The position numbers and the translations under genes were made by a program. Source: Paenibacillus ottowii (GTDB lineage: Bacteria > Bacillota > Bacilli > Paenibacillales > Paenibacillaceae). From it: 64,000 nt of DNA. Positions 18,812-28,040 of this stretch are shown one piece after another (within the stretch, counting starts at the first letter, position 1; every line of letters begins with the position of its first letter). The stretch lies in contig NZ_VIJZ01000001.1 of NCBI RefSeq assembly GCF_006874425.1, forward strand, positions 62,001 through 126,000. The letters are read 5' to 3'. The notes below the pieces were generated by a model that made no database searches, was not told the origin of the DNA, and was given only the letters and a program-made list of their open reading frames with translations.

Positions 18812-20194
18812 TTGGAATCGAAACAATTAACGAGAGGGCTGAAGCCACGGCACGTTGAGTTGATTGCGCTTGGAGGCACGATTGGCGTCGGTTTGTTTAT
18901 GGGATCGGCAAGTACGATAAAATGGGCAGGACCTTCGGTGCTGTTGGCTTATCTCTTAGCCGGGATTATTATGTTTTTTGTCATGCGGATCATGGGGGAA
19001 ATGTTGATTCTTGAACCGGTGACGGGCTCATTTGCAACCTTTGCTCATAAATACATCAGCCCTTTGGCCGGTTTCTTGACCACTTGGTGCTATTGGTTCT
19101 TATGGGTTACGGTAGGAATGGCGGAAGTCACTGCGATTGGGGTATATGTGGCCTACTGGTTCCCAGATATCCCGCAATGGCTACCAGCTTTGGCAGGTGT
19201 AATTATTATTGCGCTGGCTAATTTGGCGGCTGTGAAATTTTATGGAGAATTTGAGTTTTGGTTTGCGATGATTAAGATTATCGCTATTATCTTCATGCTA
19301 GTGGTAGGTACGGGGATGATCTTCTTTGGCCTCGGCAACGGCGGACAACCGATAGGACTATCCAATCTAGTCAGCCATGGTGGTTTTTTTGCAGGCGGGC
19401 TAAAAGGGTTCCTATTTGCACTATGTATTGTAACGGCGGCTTACCAGGGGATCGAGATGATAGGTATTACGGCGGGTGAAGCTGAGAATCCGAAAATGAC
19501 CCTGCGAAAAGCCATTAAAAACATCATCTGGCGTATTCTGATTTTTTACGTTGGTGCGATCTTCGTCATTGTTACGCTTTATCCTTGGAACCAAATTGGC
19601 GAGATCGGCAGCCCGTTTGTACTGACTTTTGCCAAGGTAGGCATTGTGGCTGCTGCGGGTATTATCAACTTTGTTGTACTTACAGCTGCAATGTCAGGTT
19701 GCAACAGTGGTATTTATAGTGCGGGCAGAATGTTATATACATTGGCCAAGAACGGACAAGCTCCTAAGTTCTTAGGGAAAGTCTCCGCAAGCGGTGTCCC
19801 TAGAAATAGTATAATAACAACGATTTCCTTGCTGCTGGTAGGAGTATTATTTAACTACTTAATGCCTGATTCCAAACTGTTTCTGTACATTTACAGCGCC
19901 AGTGTTCTCCCGGGTATGGTACCGTGGTTTGCATTAGCCATCAGTCAATTTAAATTCCGGAAAAAGTGGAAGAACGAAATGGAAGGCCACAACTTTAAAT
20001 CTCGTTTTTTCCCGATCAGTAATTACATTACTATTATCTTTTTGTTGCTGGTGATTGTTGGAATGTGGTTTAACCCGGATACACGCTTGCCATTGATTGT
20101 TGGGGCAATATTCATGGCGATCGTTATTGTCGGATACTTTATCTTTGGTATAGGAAAGCGGCAGAGAATTGAAGAATTAGAGAAAAACGAATAG
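18812..20194 (+). CDS. Amino acid permease (APC superfamily, AAT family)
   Basis: A twelve-helix membrane transporter of 460 residues in the amino acid transporter family that includes AnsP, GabP, CycA and Bacillus AapA/YbxG. The hallmark [14 protein letters not shown] in the first helix and the ITAGEAENP loop motif are present. Proton-coupled uptake of a neutral or D-amino acid is likely, but the substrate is not readable from the sequence. The TTG start at 18812 follows AAGGGGAG by eight bases. It is a single-gene unit ended by a terminator. Confidence 0.9.
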   Translation: MESKQLTRGLKPRHVELIALGGTIGVGLFMGSASTIKWAGPSVLLAYLLAGIIMFFVMRIMGEMLILEPVTGSFATFAHKYISPLAGFLTTWCYWFLWVTVGMAEVTAIGVYVAYWFPDIPQWLPALAGVIIIALANLAAVKFYGEFEFWFAMIKIIAIIFMLVVGTGMIFFGLGNGGQPIGLSNLVSHGGFFAGGLKGFLFALCIVTAAYQGIEMIGITAGEAENPKMTLRKAIKNIIWRILIFYVGAIFVIVTLYPWNQIGEIGSPFVLTFAKVGIVAAAGIINFVVLTAAMSGCNSGIYSAGRMLYTLAKNGQAPKFLGKVSASGVPRNSIITTISLLLVGVLFNYLMPDSKLFLYIYSASVLPGMVPWFALAISQFKFRKKWKNEMEGHNFKSRFFPISNYITIIFLLLVIVGMWFNPDTRLPLIVGAIFMAIVIVGYFIFGIGKRQRIEELEKNE

Positions 20195-20215
20195 GCTGCT
20201 AATAATGTAGTATTT

Positions 20216-20260
20216 GCCGAGCGTAATTCAGATTATCTGAGTAGCGCTCGGCTTTTCTTT
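20216..20260 (+). terminator. Intrinsic terminator after the permease gene
   Basis: GCCGAGCG (20216-20223) pairs with CGCTCGGC (20245-20252), with an inner TCAGA/TCTGA stem, followed by TTTTCTTT. Confidence 0.85.
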
Positions 20261-20317
20261 GTATATGAAGAGGAATGAGCTATGGAAAGGCTATGCGTGG
20301 GGGAAGAAAGTGTGTAG

Positions 20318-20542
20318 TTAATCTGTTCGCACTATAAGTGCAAATATAAATACAAAAAAAGTAAGAAGGGAAACGGAGAAGTTCATTATGGCCATACTCT
20401 TGCGATTAGCTTTAAATTCTGAGATGCCCGACATTAAAAACACTAGTCCTAAAAATAATTGTGCGATGGTGTATGCATGCTTGTAAGTATGCGGTAGATA
20501 TCCATTTTCTTGAACATAGATAAGTCCCCTTCCTTTATATAC
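20318..20542 (-). pseudogene. DUF3953-like small membrane protein relic
   Basis: On the minus strand an open stretch without any usable start codon near its beginning encodes FLGLVFLMSGISEFKANRK followed by a hydrophobic segment and a stop. This matches the membrane part of DUF3953 proteins, small two- to three-helix membrane proteins of Bacillales. The ATG nearest to a good ribosome-binding site (AAGGAAGGGG) is in another frame and stops after 22 codons. The N-terminal helix is therefore missing or frameshifted. Confidence 0.4.
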
Positions 20543-20710
20543 CTATTGTATTATATTGTAAGGGTGAAATCTTTAGATTTCAAATAAATACATAAAGAGG
20601 AAGTGGAATCTGGCACCTTTTTGTTTTACAAAAGGAATGCGAAGATGCCCCAAGCCATGCTTGGGACATCTTTAAAAATAATCACTTTTACAACTTATTG
20701 ATTACATATC

Positions 20711-21751
20711 TCACATGGTGCTAATATCGATCACAAATCTATACTTCACATCAGAAGCTAATACGCGTTTGTAGGCTTCGTCAATCTGGTCGGCCGATAT
20801 CACTTCAATATTAGGAACAATATTGTGTTTTGCACAGAAATCCAACATTTCCTGTGTCTCACGAATGCCTCCAATCATTGAGCCTGCAAATGAACGCCGA
20901 TGTCCGATAAGGGACATCACATTTAGTGACATCGGCTCCCCAGGGGCACCGACGTTCACCAATGTTCCATCAAGATTAAGCAGTGCAAAATAAGCGTCCA
21001 GATTGATGTTGGCACTAACCGTGTTAATAATCAAATCAAAGTGCCCAGCCAGTTTTTCAAATGTTTCTGGTTCGCTTGTGGCATAATAGTGATCCGCGCC
21101 AAATTGCAAGCCGTCCTCTTTTTTCTTTAATGTTTGTGATAAAACGGTTACCTCAGCACCCATAGCATGTGCAATCTTGATAGCCATATGGCCAAGGCCT
21201 CCCATGCCCACAACGGCCACTTTCTTATCTGGACCAGCTCCCCAGTGGTTTAACGGCGAATACGTCGTAATACCTGCGCAAAGTAATGGAGCAGCCACGT
21301 CAAGCCCTATGTTATCTGGAATTCTGACTACAAAATCCTCAGTTACAACAATGTGGGTAGAGTATCCGCCCTGTGTAGGCTCGCCGTATTTATCAACACC
21401 AGCGTAGGTAGGGACATTGCCTTTAAGGCAGTATTGTTCCTCTCCTTTACGACAGTTCTCACATTCGCCACAGGAATCGACCATACAGCCGACTCCTACC
21501 CGATCACCAACGCTGTACTTTGTAACTTTAGATCCTACATCCGTAACAATCCCTGCAATTTCATGTCCGGGTACGAGAGGGTAGTTCACTGGCCCCCATT
21601 CGCCGTGAGCCGTATGGATGTCAGAATGGCATATGCCAGCATATTTAATTTCAATCAGAATATCATGCGAATCAAGATCCCGTCGTGTAATTTCAGCCGC
21701 TCGAAATGGCTGATCTGGGCCGTCAACAGCTCGTGCTTTAGCAGTTATCAT
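20711..21751 (-). CDS. adhA: Zinc-dependent NAD(P) alcohol dehydrogenase, AdhA-like
   Basis: Medium-chain alcohol dehydrogenase of the cinnamyl alcohol dehydrogenase group, reducing aldehydes or oxidising alcohols. Catalytic zinc ligands are in CHSDIH and GHEIAG, the four structural zinc cysteines in [16 protein letters not shown], and the cofactor-binding motif is [12 protein letters not shown]. It matches B. subtilis AdhA closely, down to the end [10 protein letters not shown] choose the ATG at 21751 (MITAKARAV), seven bases after AGGAGG, giving 346 residues; the frame is open to 21805, but that extension lacks support. It is divergent from adhR with a MerR-type operator in its promoter, so induction by electrophilic carbonyls such as methylglyoxal or formaldehyde is likely. 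Confidence 0.93.
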   Translation of the reverse strand: MITAKARAVDGPDQPFRAAEITRRDLDSHDILIEIKYAGICHSDIHTAHGEWGPVNYPLVPGHEIAGIVTDVGSKVTKYSVGDRVGVGCMVDSCGECENCRKGEEQYCLKGNVPTYAGVDKYGEPTQGGYSTHIVVTEDFVVRIPDNIGLDVAAPLLCAGITTYSPLNHWGAGPDKKVAVVGMGGLGHMAIKIAHAMGAEVTVLSQTLKKKEDGLQFGADHYYATSEPETFEKLAGHFDLIINTVSANINLDAYFALLNLDGTLVNVGAPGEPMSLNVMSLIGHRRSFAGSMIGGIRETQEMLDFCAKHNIVPNIEVISADQIDEAYKRVLASDVKYRFVIDISTM

Positions 21752-21835
21752 AAATAGCCTCCTATTTATTATATTTTTCAAGAGAATGCAGTGGTTCTCC
21801 ATCATGTTTTTTTCTCTTGTAAATCCATGTTAATC

Positions 21836-21857
21836 CTTATAGTTAACTCTAAGTCAA
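21836..21857 (-). promoter_or_regulatory. AdhR (MerR-type) operator overlapping the adhA promoter
   Basis: CTTAGAGTTAACTATAAG on the minus strand (21836-21853) is a palindrome with one mismatch. It begins within a TTGACT -35 box (21852-21857), the usual placement of MerR-family operators in the promoter spacer. A near copy lies in front of adhR. Confidence 0.7.
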
Positions 21858-21940
21858 GCGACTAGTTTATACTCCTTTTGAAAATTCCTGCTAGGGGACT
21901 GTGACACTTAGCAAATAACTTGATAAAATCCCTTTTATAT

Positions 21941-21958
21941 CTTAGAGTTAACTCGAAG
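21941..21958 (+). promoter_or_regulatory. Second AdhR-type operator, upstream of adhR
   Basis: CTTAGAGTTAACTCGAAG is a palindrome with one mismatch and shares the core AGAGTTAACT with the adhA operator. It lies 27 bp before the adhR start, consistent with autoregulation. Confidence 0.65.
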
Positions 21959-21984
21959 TCTATGTAATTAAGAATAGGAGATGC

Positions 21985-22404
21985 ATGATGAAGACATATT
22001 CGATCAGCGAAGTTGCTAAAGAATTGAATCTTACAGCATATACCTTGCGTTACTACGACAAGGAGGGACTAATGCCTTTTGTAGAACGAACATCTAGCGG
22101 AACAAGATTATTTAAAGAATCCGATATTGACGCTCTAAAAATAATTGAATGTCTAAAATCGACCGGAATGCCGATCAAAGAAATTAAAAATTTCATTGAT
22201 TGGTGCTCTGATGGGGATGCCACACTACAACAAAGATATGACATGTTTTTGGAACGAAAGGCTACTGTAGAAGCACAAATGGAAGAACTAAAGAAAACAA
22301 TGGAAGTTATTGAACATAAATGCTTATATTACAAAACGGCATTGGATGCCGGAACGGAAAATATCCATAAAGACAATAATATAAGCAGTCACATGACTAA
22401 CTAA
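21985..22404 (+). CDS. adhR: MerR-family regulator, AdhR-like
   Basis: The N-terminal winged helix (SISEVAKELNLTAYTLRYYDKEGL) is typical of MerR proteins, followed by a dimerisation coiled coil (about residues 80-125) and a short effector region. B. subtilis AdhR senses aldehydes through a conserved cysteine and activates adhA. This protein has cysteines in IIECLKS, FIDWCSD and EHKCLYY that could serve, though which one aligns with the sensing residue was not determined. The divergent adhA and the matching operators make the assignment likely. The first in-frame ATG at 21985 has GGAGATGC before it; the next codon is also ATG. Confidence 0.88.
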   Translation: MMKTYSISEVAKELNLTAYTLRYYDKEGLMPFVERTSSGTRLFKESDIDALKIIECLKSTGMPIKEIKNFIDWCSDGDATLQQRYDMFLERKATVEAQMEELKKTMEVIEHKCLYYKTALDAGTENIHKDNNISSHMTN

Positions 22405-22520
22405 CCGAAAAGACATAATTTATCCACACTTCCTTCTAATATTTTACTGTTAATAGAATTATTGAAAAGCTATAATTCTAATGATAATTTAAGTGTATTT
22501 GGAGAAAAGAGGTTGTGGGT

Positions 22521-23228
22521 ATGATGTTGAAAAAATGGCCAGCAGTATTCATGCTAGGTATTATCATGCTGGTATCTGTAGGCTGGAACAGTGGAATATC
22601 TTATGCAAAATATTATTACGAATACTCTTGGGATCAGTACAAGGGGACTGAAATCAAGACCTACAGGCTGACCCCAGTAGCAGGAAGAGCTGGATTTATG
22701 GATCAGGAAAAGGCCTTCGCTGCAGTTAGCAAAACCCCGAATGTGTATGGAAAGTTCAGTGGCTACCGAACAGAGAAAACAACCGAATTTGCAACCAAGA
22801 GTGTAACAGATGAGGTTTATAAATATGCAGTTGTTGATTTTAATAGCAACAAGGAGCCAGAAACTGTAGAATACGTTAATCCAAAAGACGGAATTTCTCA
22901 TACATGGAACGGAACTGATGAGATTCGAGTTTTTATGAGAGGATCTGAGGCAGCATCTTTGGCTGAGTTATTTTATGAGGGAACTCCAAGTGAAGGACGC
23001 TATCATTTTAAGGCTGACGATGTCTACTTAGTAACATTCTGGTCCAGCGCAGCACAACCAATCACTGGCATGTCTGCTGAAGCACTCGTTGAGGAAGGCC
23101 CCTCTACACTTATAAACCGAGTGTGGGTAGCCCAAATAAAAGACAAAGATCCGGCCGCTTATCCGCAAAATGGAACGCTAAAGGGCTACTTTTATATTTA
23201 TAAGGGCTCTGAGCTTAAAAAGGATTAA
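22521..23228 (+). CDS. Secreted protein of unknown function
   Basis: The N terminus KKWPAVFMLGIIMLVSVGW with the cleavage-like site SYA suggests a Sec signal peptide of about 30 residues. The mature part of roughly 205 residues is rich in aromatic and charged residues and beta strands. I recognise no family. The ATG at 22521 is preferred over the GTG at 22515 because AAGAGG lies eight bases before it. It forms its own unit, with a terminator downstream. Confidence 0.7.
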   Translation: MMLKKWPAVFMLGIIMLVSVGWNSGISYAKYYYEYSWDQYKGTEIKTYRLTPVAGRAGFMDQEKAFAAVSKTPNVYGKFSGYRTEKTTEFATKSVTDEVYKYAVVDFNSNKEPETVEYVNPKDGISHTWNGTDEIRVFMRGSEAASLAELFYEGTPSEGRYHFKADDVYLVTFWSSAAQPITGMSAEALVEEGPSTLINRVWVAQIKDKDPAAYPQNGTLKGYFYIYKGSELKKD

Positions 23229-23263
23229 CGAGCAGATCGAATGTAATAAGTGCATCTTACACT

Positions 23264-23323
23264 AAAAAAGAGATAACATTTTGTACTCAGGCAAATGCCG
23301 ATACAGGTGTCATCTCTTTTTTT
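23264..23323 (+). terminator. Intrinsic terminator after the secreted-protein gene
   Basis: A long stem formed by AAAAAGAGAT and ATCTCTTTTT with weaker pairing inside, followed by seven T. The remaining 320 bp up to the next gene is AT-rich, and no gene or convincing promoter was seen in it. Confidence 0.7.
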
Positions 23324-23644
23324 GTTTGTACACATGAAAAAAATGATAACCCCAAAAGATATAAGTATTTAATTGCCAATGAAAACCATTATTTAGTGAT
23401 AGGAATTACGGCTTAAAAAAACAGAATGAATGAGCAGGGCAACATATTACTAAAGTCACTTTTTTTGCTGGCTTTATTCAATCCTAGGGGAATTATTCCG
23501 ATAAACCAAGTATATACAGTTTGGTGTTAACAGTAATGAAAAATCGTTTGAAAACAAAAGAGATTTATTTTCAAAGTTGATATGAAGGTACAGGTGAAAG
23601 TGGCCCAGTGTCATCTCGTAAAGGAGGTGTAATAATCTCAAATA

Positions 23645-26536
23645 ATGAACTGTGAAAAAAGGTTGAAACAAATTAGGCATTACATGGCTGGTTTACTGGC
23701 TGTCTGGTTGTTCTGTATACATAGTGCGCCTGTTTTTGCGGACAGAGCCTTTAACGATATCGAACATTCCTATGCAACTGATGCGATTGAGACCATGGCT
23801 GCTCAAGGTTATGTTACGGGTTATCAGGATGGGAGCTTTCGACCTTTACAATTGATCTCCCGGCAGGAATGGGCAAGCATTTTTGCTAAAACCTTAAAGC
23901 GAACATCGAATAACAGCGGCGCAACTTCTTTTCGTGATGTGTCACCCTGGGCTTTGCCTTATGTACAGGCCCTACAGGAAGAGAAGATTACGAAAGGAAT
24001 TAGTGATCATTTATTCGGTGCCAAGCACAATATGACTCGTCAGGATATGGCTGTATGGTATGCCCGGTATTTTGGTGTAACTGATGAAGATCCCCTACAT
24101 GCTGGTATATCCAGTTTTGTGGATCAATCTGATATATCAGATTATGCACAAACGAGTGTATGGCTGATGGAACGGTTGGAACTGATCCAGGGGGATACAA
24201 ATCATTATTTCCATCCTAAAGAGCCTGTGAGTCGGCAGGACGCCACGCTGGTTGCCTATCGGATATGGTTAGGCGGTGACGGACTGAGAGAACGTGCCAA
24301 GCGCTTACTGGAGTCATCAGGAACTGGATCTGCAACCATGCCTCAGACGACCAGTCAACAAGAATCGAAGAAGAATGCGGTCGACTTGACACCGGAGATC
24401 AAGCAACAACCTGTAAATTCGGACATTGAGGAGCCTAAAAGGCATCGCTCAAACCCTGATTCACCAGTCTCCCCGGTGACACCAATAGAGCCGAAACCCG
24501 AACCGTCGGTGATACCACCGAAGCCGAGACCGGACCCGCCAGTCACACCGCCGGAGCCTAATCCCAAACCACCCGTAATTCCAGTAAATCCACCGGATCA
24601 TTCTTCGGATTTTCTGGTAGATGAGGTGGTAATCAAGGCACAAGAGCTGGCAAATCAGCCGGAAACGTACCCTTCGTATCAGCTATCCTTTCAGCTCTAT
24701 CATGAAGGGCGACCAGTAAGCATTCCTGCTGCCAGCGTCACGAGTGTCACATACACATTTAGTGATGAGTTAGGTGTGTTTGATACACAAGGGAAAATCG
24801 CACATCCTGAAAATATTCCGGCTGTGGACAGCTTCATTCCGGTCGAGATGAAGGTCACTATTGCCAAACCTTATCAGGTCCTTACAGCTCAGACCAAGCT
24901 GATCGTAAAAGGGAAGACTCCGCCGGCAGAGCCACCGAACGTAATCAGGTCTGTATACTTGGCTACGTATACTATTTCAGAGGCGGCTACTTTAGATCCT
25001 GCTGCTTGGAAAATGTCTTACGTATTTCATAATGCTAAAGGAGAGGTTATAGCTCCTGATATGCTGCCGTCCGACTTGATACTTCGGGTAGAGGATTCCA
25101 GTGGAATATTTGACGAGGATGGAAAGATTGCCAATCTGCATTTGATTCCAGCAGTGAACTCGGTCATTCCATTAAAAATTGTGGTTGAGTCACCATCCCA
25201 GGGGATTCACTTCACATCCGATGCGGAATTAAGGGTGGAACCCGGAGAACGCAAAAAGCAATACTTTGCTGTCTCCATCATGCTGCAGGGAAGCGTGACT
25301 ACCGTAGACCAAATCAAGCAATCTCGTCAATTGCTGATGGATCACTTTGGTCCCAACATCAAAGTGACGTGGGCGATGGAAAACGGATTTGTTTTTGTGG
25401 AATCGAACCGACCTCAGCTTAAACAGGTTCTGGATTACGTCGATCAGTATGGAGATGAAGTCGGGATACTGGCGGGGTCTCCGAACCTGGACGCGCCCGA
25501 GCTTCCAGTTTGGAAAGCAAAAATGGATGAGTGGCTGTATATGTACCGTTACAATGCATTCAATGAGCTACACCAATCGGGTTCAATGGGATCACCATCC
25601 GTGTTTGAAAGCATGGATACAGACCCATATCGGAAGTACCTCCCGAAATCATTGACCAGCTTTACGGTGAATCCTGAACAGACTCAATGGTTAAAAGATC
25701 ACTATCGAATTACATCCGCGATGGGATGGTCGGCTACACAATATAATGTCAACGGCATGTATGGTGAGGGCTCACCTTTGATGCCTTACTGGTCCCATAA
25801 GGACAATCCAATTGTTCCCGCACAAGGAATTGCCGATAATAGCGGTACCGTATTCATGAACTCGGTTACGATTGATCCGATTGGATCACGCTATACGAAA
25901 GATTCCTCACGTTGGACTCTTCATCCGGGTGACCCCTATGTGACAGAGACAGATGCGGCACCACAACTGTATATAGTACAGCAATATTTGGATAACCCTT
26001 ATCAACGTATAAATACGGTAAACTACTTGTCCATTATTTTGGACATTAACGCACTTGCCAACACCCATAACATGGGTCCAATATGGGAGAACTTTGTGAA
26101 TCATTTCCCGCTTGATCGTAAGGTCGAGATTGTAGGTGTGGACGGGCTGAAACAGATTTATGAATCGGTAGCGGGATCAAATAATGATCATACGGAGTTT
26201 ACGCTCATGTTTAGAGGCTCAGGCATTAAGACGGCTATGGATTCCAATAATTCACCAGCGAATCTGCGCTATTTGTGGACCGAAAACGCCTCACAGCGCA
26301 TTATTTTATCCAAAGAGGATGGAGATGCGGCATGGTCTATTATTGACTTTACCGACTATACCCGAAAACCGGTTCCGAGGCTGGCCTACAACCTGGATGG
26401 TCACACGGACGTAAGTTATGTTACCGGAAGAAACTTCAAGCTATGTCCAACGGCTCCTTTAACAGCAGATGAAATTGAGCGCGTAAAATCTCGTTTGAAG
26501 GACATCTATTTCGTGGAAAAAGTGAACTTTCAGTAA
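23645..26536 (+). CDS. S-layer-anchored large exported protein with DUF3863-like C-terminal domain
   Basis: 963 residues. A signal peptide (to about residue 32, ending PVFA) is followed by three SLH domains (about 34-85, 95-145, 157-208) that bind secondary cell-wall polymer. A proline-rich linker (about 265-325) comes next, then two tandem beta domains (about 330-425 and 430-535) that both carry a G-[IV]-FD..GKIA pattern followed by IPAV[DN]S. The C-terminal 420 residues resemble DUF3863-type putative carbohydrate-active domains, an assignment I make from memory with low certainty. The ATG at 23645 lies 18 bases after AGGAGG, unusually far. A cell-surface polysaccharide-related role is inferred. 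Confidence 0.75.
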   Translation: MNCEKRLKQIRHYMAGLLAVWLFCIHSAPVFADRAFNDIEHSYATDAIETMAAQGYVTGYQDGSFRPLQLISRQEWASIFAKTLKRTSNNSGATSFRDVSPWALPYVQALQEEKITKGISDHLFGAKHNMTRQDMAVWYARYFGVTDEDPLHAGISSFVDQSDISDYAQTSVWLMERLELIQGDTNHYFHPKEPVSRQDATLVAYRIWLGGDGLRERAKRLLESSGTGSATMPQTTSQQESKKNAVDLTPEIKQQPVNSDIEEPKRHRSNPDSPVSPVTPIEPKPEPSVIPPKPRPDPPVTPPEPNPKPPVIPVNPPDHSSDFLVDEVVIKAQELANQPETYPSYQLSFQLYHEGRPVSIPAASVTSVTYTFSDELGVFDTQGKIAHPENIPAVDSFIPVEMKVTIAKPYQVLTAQTKLIVKGKTPPAEPPNVIRSVYLATYTISEAATLDPAAWKMSYVFHNAKGEVIAPDMLPSDLILRVEDSSGIFDEDGKIANLHLIPAVNSVIPLKIVVESPSQGIHFTSDAELRVEPGERKKQYFAVSIMLQGSVTTVDQIKQSRQLLMDHFGPNIKVTWAMENGFVFVESNRPQLKQVLDYVDQYGDEVGILAGSPNLDAPELPVWKAKMDEWLYMYRYNAFNELHQSGSMGSPSVFESMDTDPYRKYLPKSLTSFTVNPEQTQWLKDHYRITSAMGWSATQYNVNGMYGEGSPLMPYWSHKDNPIVPAQGIADNSGTVFMNSVTIDPIGSRYTKDSSRWTLHPGDPYVTETDAAPQLYIVQQYLDNPYQRINTVNYLSIILDINALANTHNMGPIWENFVNHFPLDRKVEIVGVDGLKQIYESVAGSNNDHTEFTLMFRGSGIKTAMDSNNSPANLRYLWTENASQRIILSKEDGDAAWSIIDFTDYTRKPVPRLAYNLDGHTDVSYVTGRNFKLCPTAPLTADEIERVKSRLKDIYFVEKVNFQ

Positions 26537-26580
26537 GCGTATGAAGTGACAAAAATTGTAGGACCTGAGTTTTATACAAA

Positions 26581-26628
26581 GAGGGCGCCCCACGGCCATG
26601 GAAATGGCTTGGGCGCCCTCTTTGTTTT
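26581..26628. terminator. Bidirectional intrinsic terminator
   Basis: GAGGGCGCCC (26581-26590) pairs perfectly with GGGCGCCCTC (26611-26620), with an inner GCCAT/ATGGC stem. TTTGTTTT follows on the plus side and a shorter T-rich tract on the minus side. It separates the SLH protein from the convergent nitroreductase gene. Confidence 0.85.
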
Positions 26629-26640
26629 AGAGAAAAGGTT

Positions 26641-27315
26641 TTATACCCACTCTACAATCTGATCTACAGGTCGACGAGTTTTGTCGCGCGGCTCGTTCAG
26701 ACGGTATCCAAAAGCCACCATGCAAGAAATACCGAAATGCTCGGCATCCATAATGCCTTCTTCGGAGAGGATGCGTTCGATTTCTTGCTTATTAAAACCT
26801 TCGATCGGGCAGGAATCAATGCCGATTTGAGCTGCGGCAGTCATCATATTTCCCAGTGCGATATAGGTTTGTCGGCAGGCCCACTCGAACATAGCTCTTT
26901 CATTTTCCTCGAGCGCAAAATCTGATTTCAGGAAGGCATCATATACCTTCTCTTTGCCTTGCATCACTTCAGCAGGTAATTGCTGCACGTTTTCCATCAT
27001 ATTTTTGATATAATCGGATGAAGCTACCATATCTTTAGGCAATCTGGAGAGAATAAGCACAAAATGGCTTGCTGTTGGCAGCTGTTTTGTGGCCCCCCAG
27101 GAATAGGGCAGCAGCTTCTCACGCATTTCTTTACTTTGGACGACAACAAACTTCCAGGGTTCAAAGCCAAACGAGCTTGGGGATAAACGACCGGTTTCAA
27201 GAATAAACTCAAAATCGGCATCGCTAATTTTCTTATGACTATTAAATTCTTTTGTAGCATGTCTGAACTTGTATGCAGCTAAGATTTGATCTTTAGTGGT
27301 TGTTAAGGTTTCCAT
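26641..27315 (-). CDS. hypO: Nitroreductase-family NAD(P)H-dependent flavin oxidoreductase (HypO/YfkO-like)
   Basis: An FMN-dependent oxidoreductase of 224 residues matching B. subtilis YfkO/HypO closely: FRHATKEF, LETGRLSPSSFG, WKFVVVQ, TYIALGNMMTAAAQIG and DSCPIEGF are all characteristic. In B. subtilis it protects against hypochlorite and disulfide stress and is activated by HypR. The hypR homologue is divergently encoded here, which supports the assignment. AAGGAG lies before the ATG. Confidence 0.9.
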   Translation of the reverse strand: METLTTTKDQILAAYKFRHATKEFNSHKKISDADFEFILETGRLSPSSFGFEPWKFVVVQSKEMREKLLPYSWGATKQLPTASHFVLILSRLPKDMVASSDYIKNMMENVQQLPAEVMQGKEKVYDAFLKSDFALEENERAMFEWACRQTYIALGNMMTAAAQIGIDSCPIEGFNKQEIERILSEEGIMDAEHFGISCMVAFGYRLNEPRDKTRRPVDQIVEWV

Positions 27316-27379
27316 GGTAATTCCACTCCTTATGGATGTGATTGAAATTGACGCTTATCAATTGCATGACTAATATTAA

Positions 27380-27419
27380 ATTATATATGACTGTTTTTGA
27401 AGTACGCACATTAATGTGC
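27380..27419 (-). promoter_or_regulatory. hypO promoter with palindromic HypR operator candidate
   Basis: GCACATTAATGTGC (27406-27419) is a perfect 14-bp palindrome in the 142-bp hypO/hypR intergenic region. On the minus strand a TATAAT -10 box (27380-27385) has no recognisable -35 box, and the palindrome lies near that position, consistent with an activator site. Confidence 0.55.
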
Positions 27420-27457
27420 TGTAGTATATAAAATGATACTAAGGAGGAGAAAAGCCA

Positions 27458-27850
27458 ATGCGCAATCGGAAAGGCGGCTTTGGTGAATGTACCGCTGGGA
27501 ATGATCAGGCATGTCCTGTTGAGTACACGTTAGATGTGATTGGGGGCAAGTGGAAAGGGATTATTTTATACCATCTCATGTATGGGACTAAGCGATTTAG
27601 TGATTTTCGGCGGATCTGTCCGGGAATTACCCAGCGTATGCTGACACTCCAATTGCGCGAGCTTGAAGAGGACGGAGTCGTACACCGTGAAGTCTACCAA
27701 CAGGTTCCACCTAAGGTTGAATACTCTCTTACCGAATTTGGAGAAACACTGATCCCGATTATTAACTTGATGAAGGATTGGGGAGAACAATATAAAACTA
27801 AACAGCGATCACCAGAAAGCAGCCTCCAGCAACCTACCCCCACCATGTAG
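27458..27850 (+). CDS. hypR: HxlR-family redox-sensing regulator, HypR-like
   Basis: 130 residues with the winged-helix core of HxlR/MarR-like regulators ([37 protein letters not shown]). B. subtilis HypR is activated by an intersubunit disulfide between Cys14 and Cys49. Here cysteines at 19 and 54 have the same spacing of 35 residues, so the redox switch is probably conserved. An extra cysteine is at position 11. AAGGAGGAG precedes the ATG. The divergent hypO is the expected target. Confidence 0.88.
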   Translation: MRNRKGGFGECTAGNDQACPVEYTLDVIGGKWKGIILYHLMYGTKRFSDFRRICPGITQRMLTLQLRELEEDGVVHREVYQQVPPKVEYSLTEFGETLIPIINLMKDWGEQYKTKQRSPESSLQQPTPTM

Positions 27851-27870
27851 GCTTCTAAGACGGATTTATG

Positions 27871-27906
27871 AAAAAAGACCTGGCCATCATTTTGGCAGGT
27901 CTTTTC
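27871..27906 (+). terminator. Intrinsic terminator after hypR
   Basis: AAAAGACCTGGCC and GGCAGGTCTTTT form a stem with one bulge, followed by a T-rich tail. Confidence 0.75.
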
Positions 27907-27943
27907 ATTTTATAAGTGAAAGAATACAACCTTCACTTTTCAG

Positions 27944-27998
27944 TTGACAACAGGGAGGGCGCTTGATATATTGCTTACGATATTGATAATCATTATCA
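27944..27998 (+). promoter_or_regulatory. Sigma-A promoter with perfect Fur box
   Basis: TTGACA (27944-27949), a 17-bp spacer and TATATT (27967-27972), followed by TGATAATCATTATCA (27984-27998), a perfect 7-1-7 Fur box covering the expected transcription start region. Transcription of the binding-protein gene should therefore be repressed by Fur when iron is sufficient. Confidence 0.9.
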
Positions 27999-28040
27999 TG
28001 TAGATACAAGGCTATTTCCATATTACATAGGGGGCTATTA

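Noticed and set aside
24460-24610. Possible tandem DNA repeat in the SLH protein gene
   Set aside because: It is the coding sequence of a proline-rich linker with irregular period, not a true tandem repeat array.
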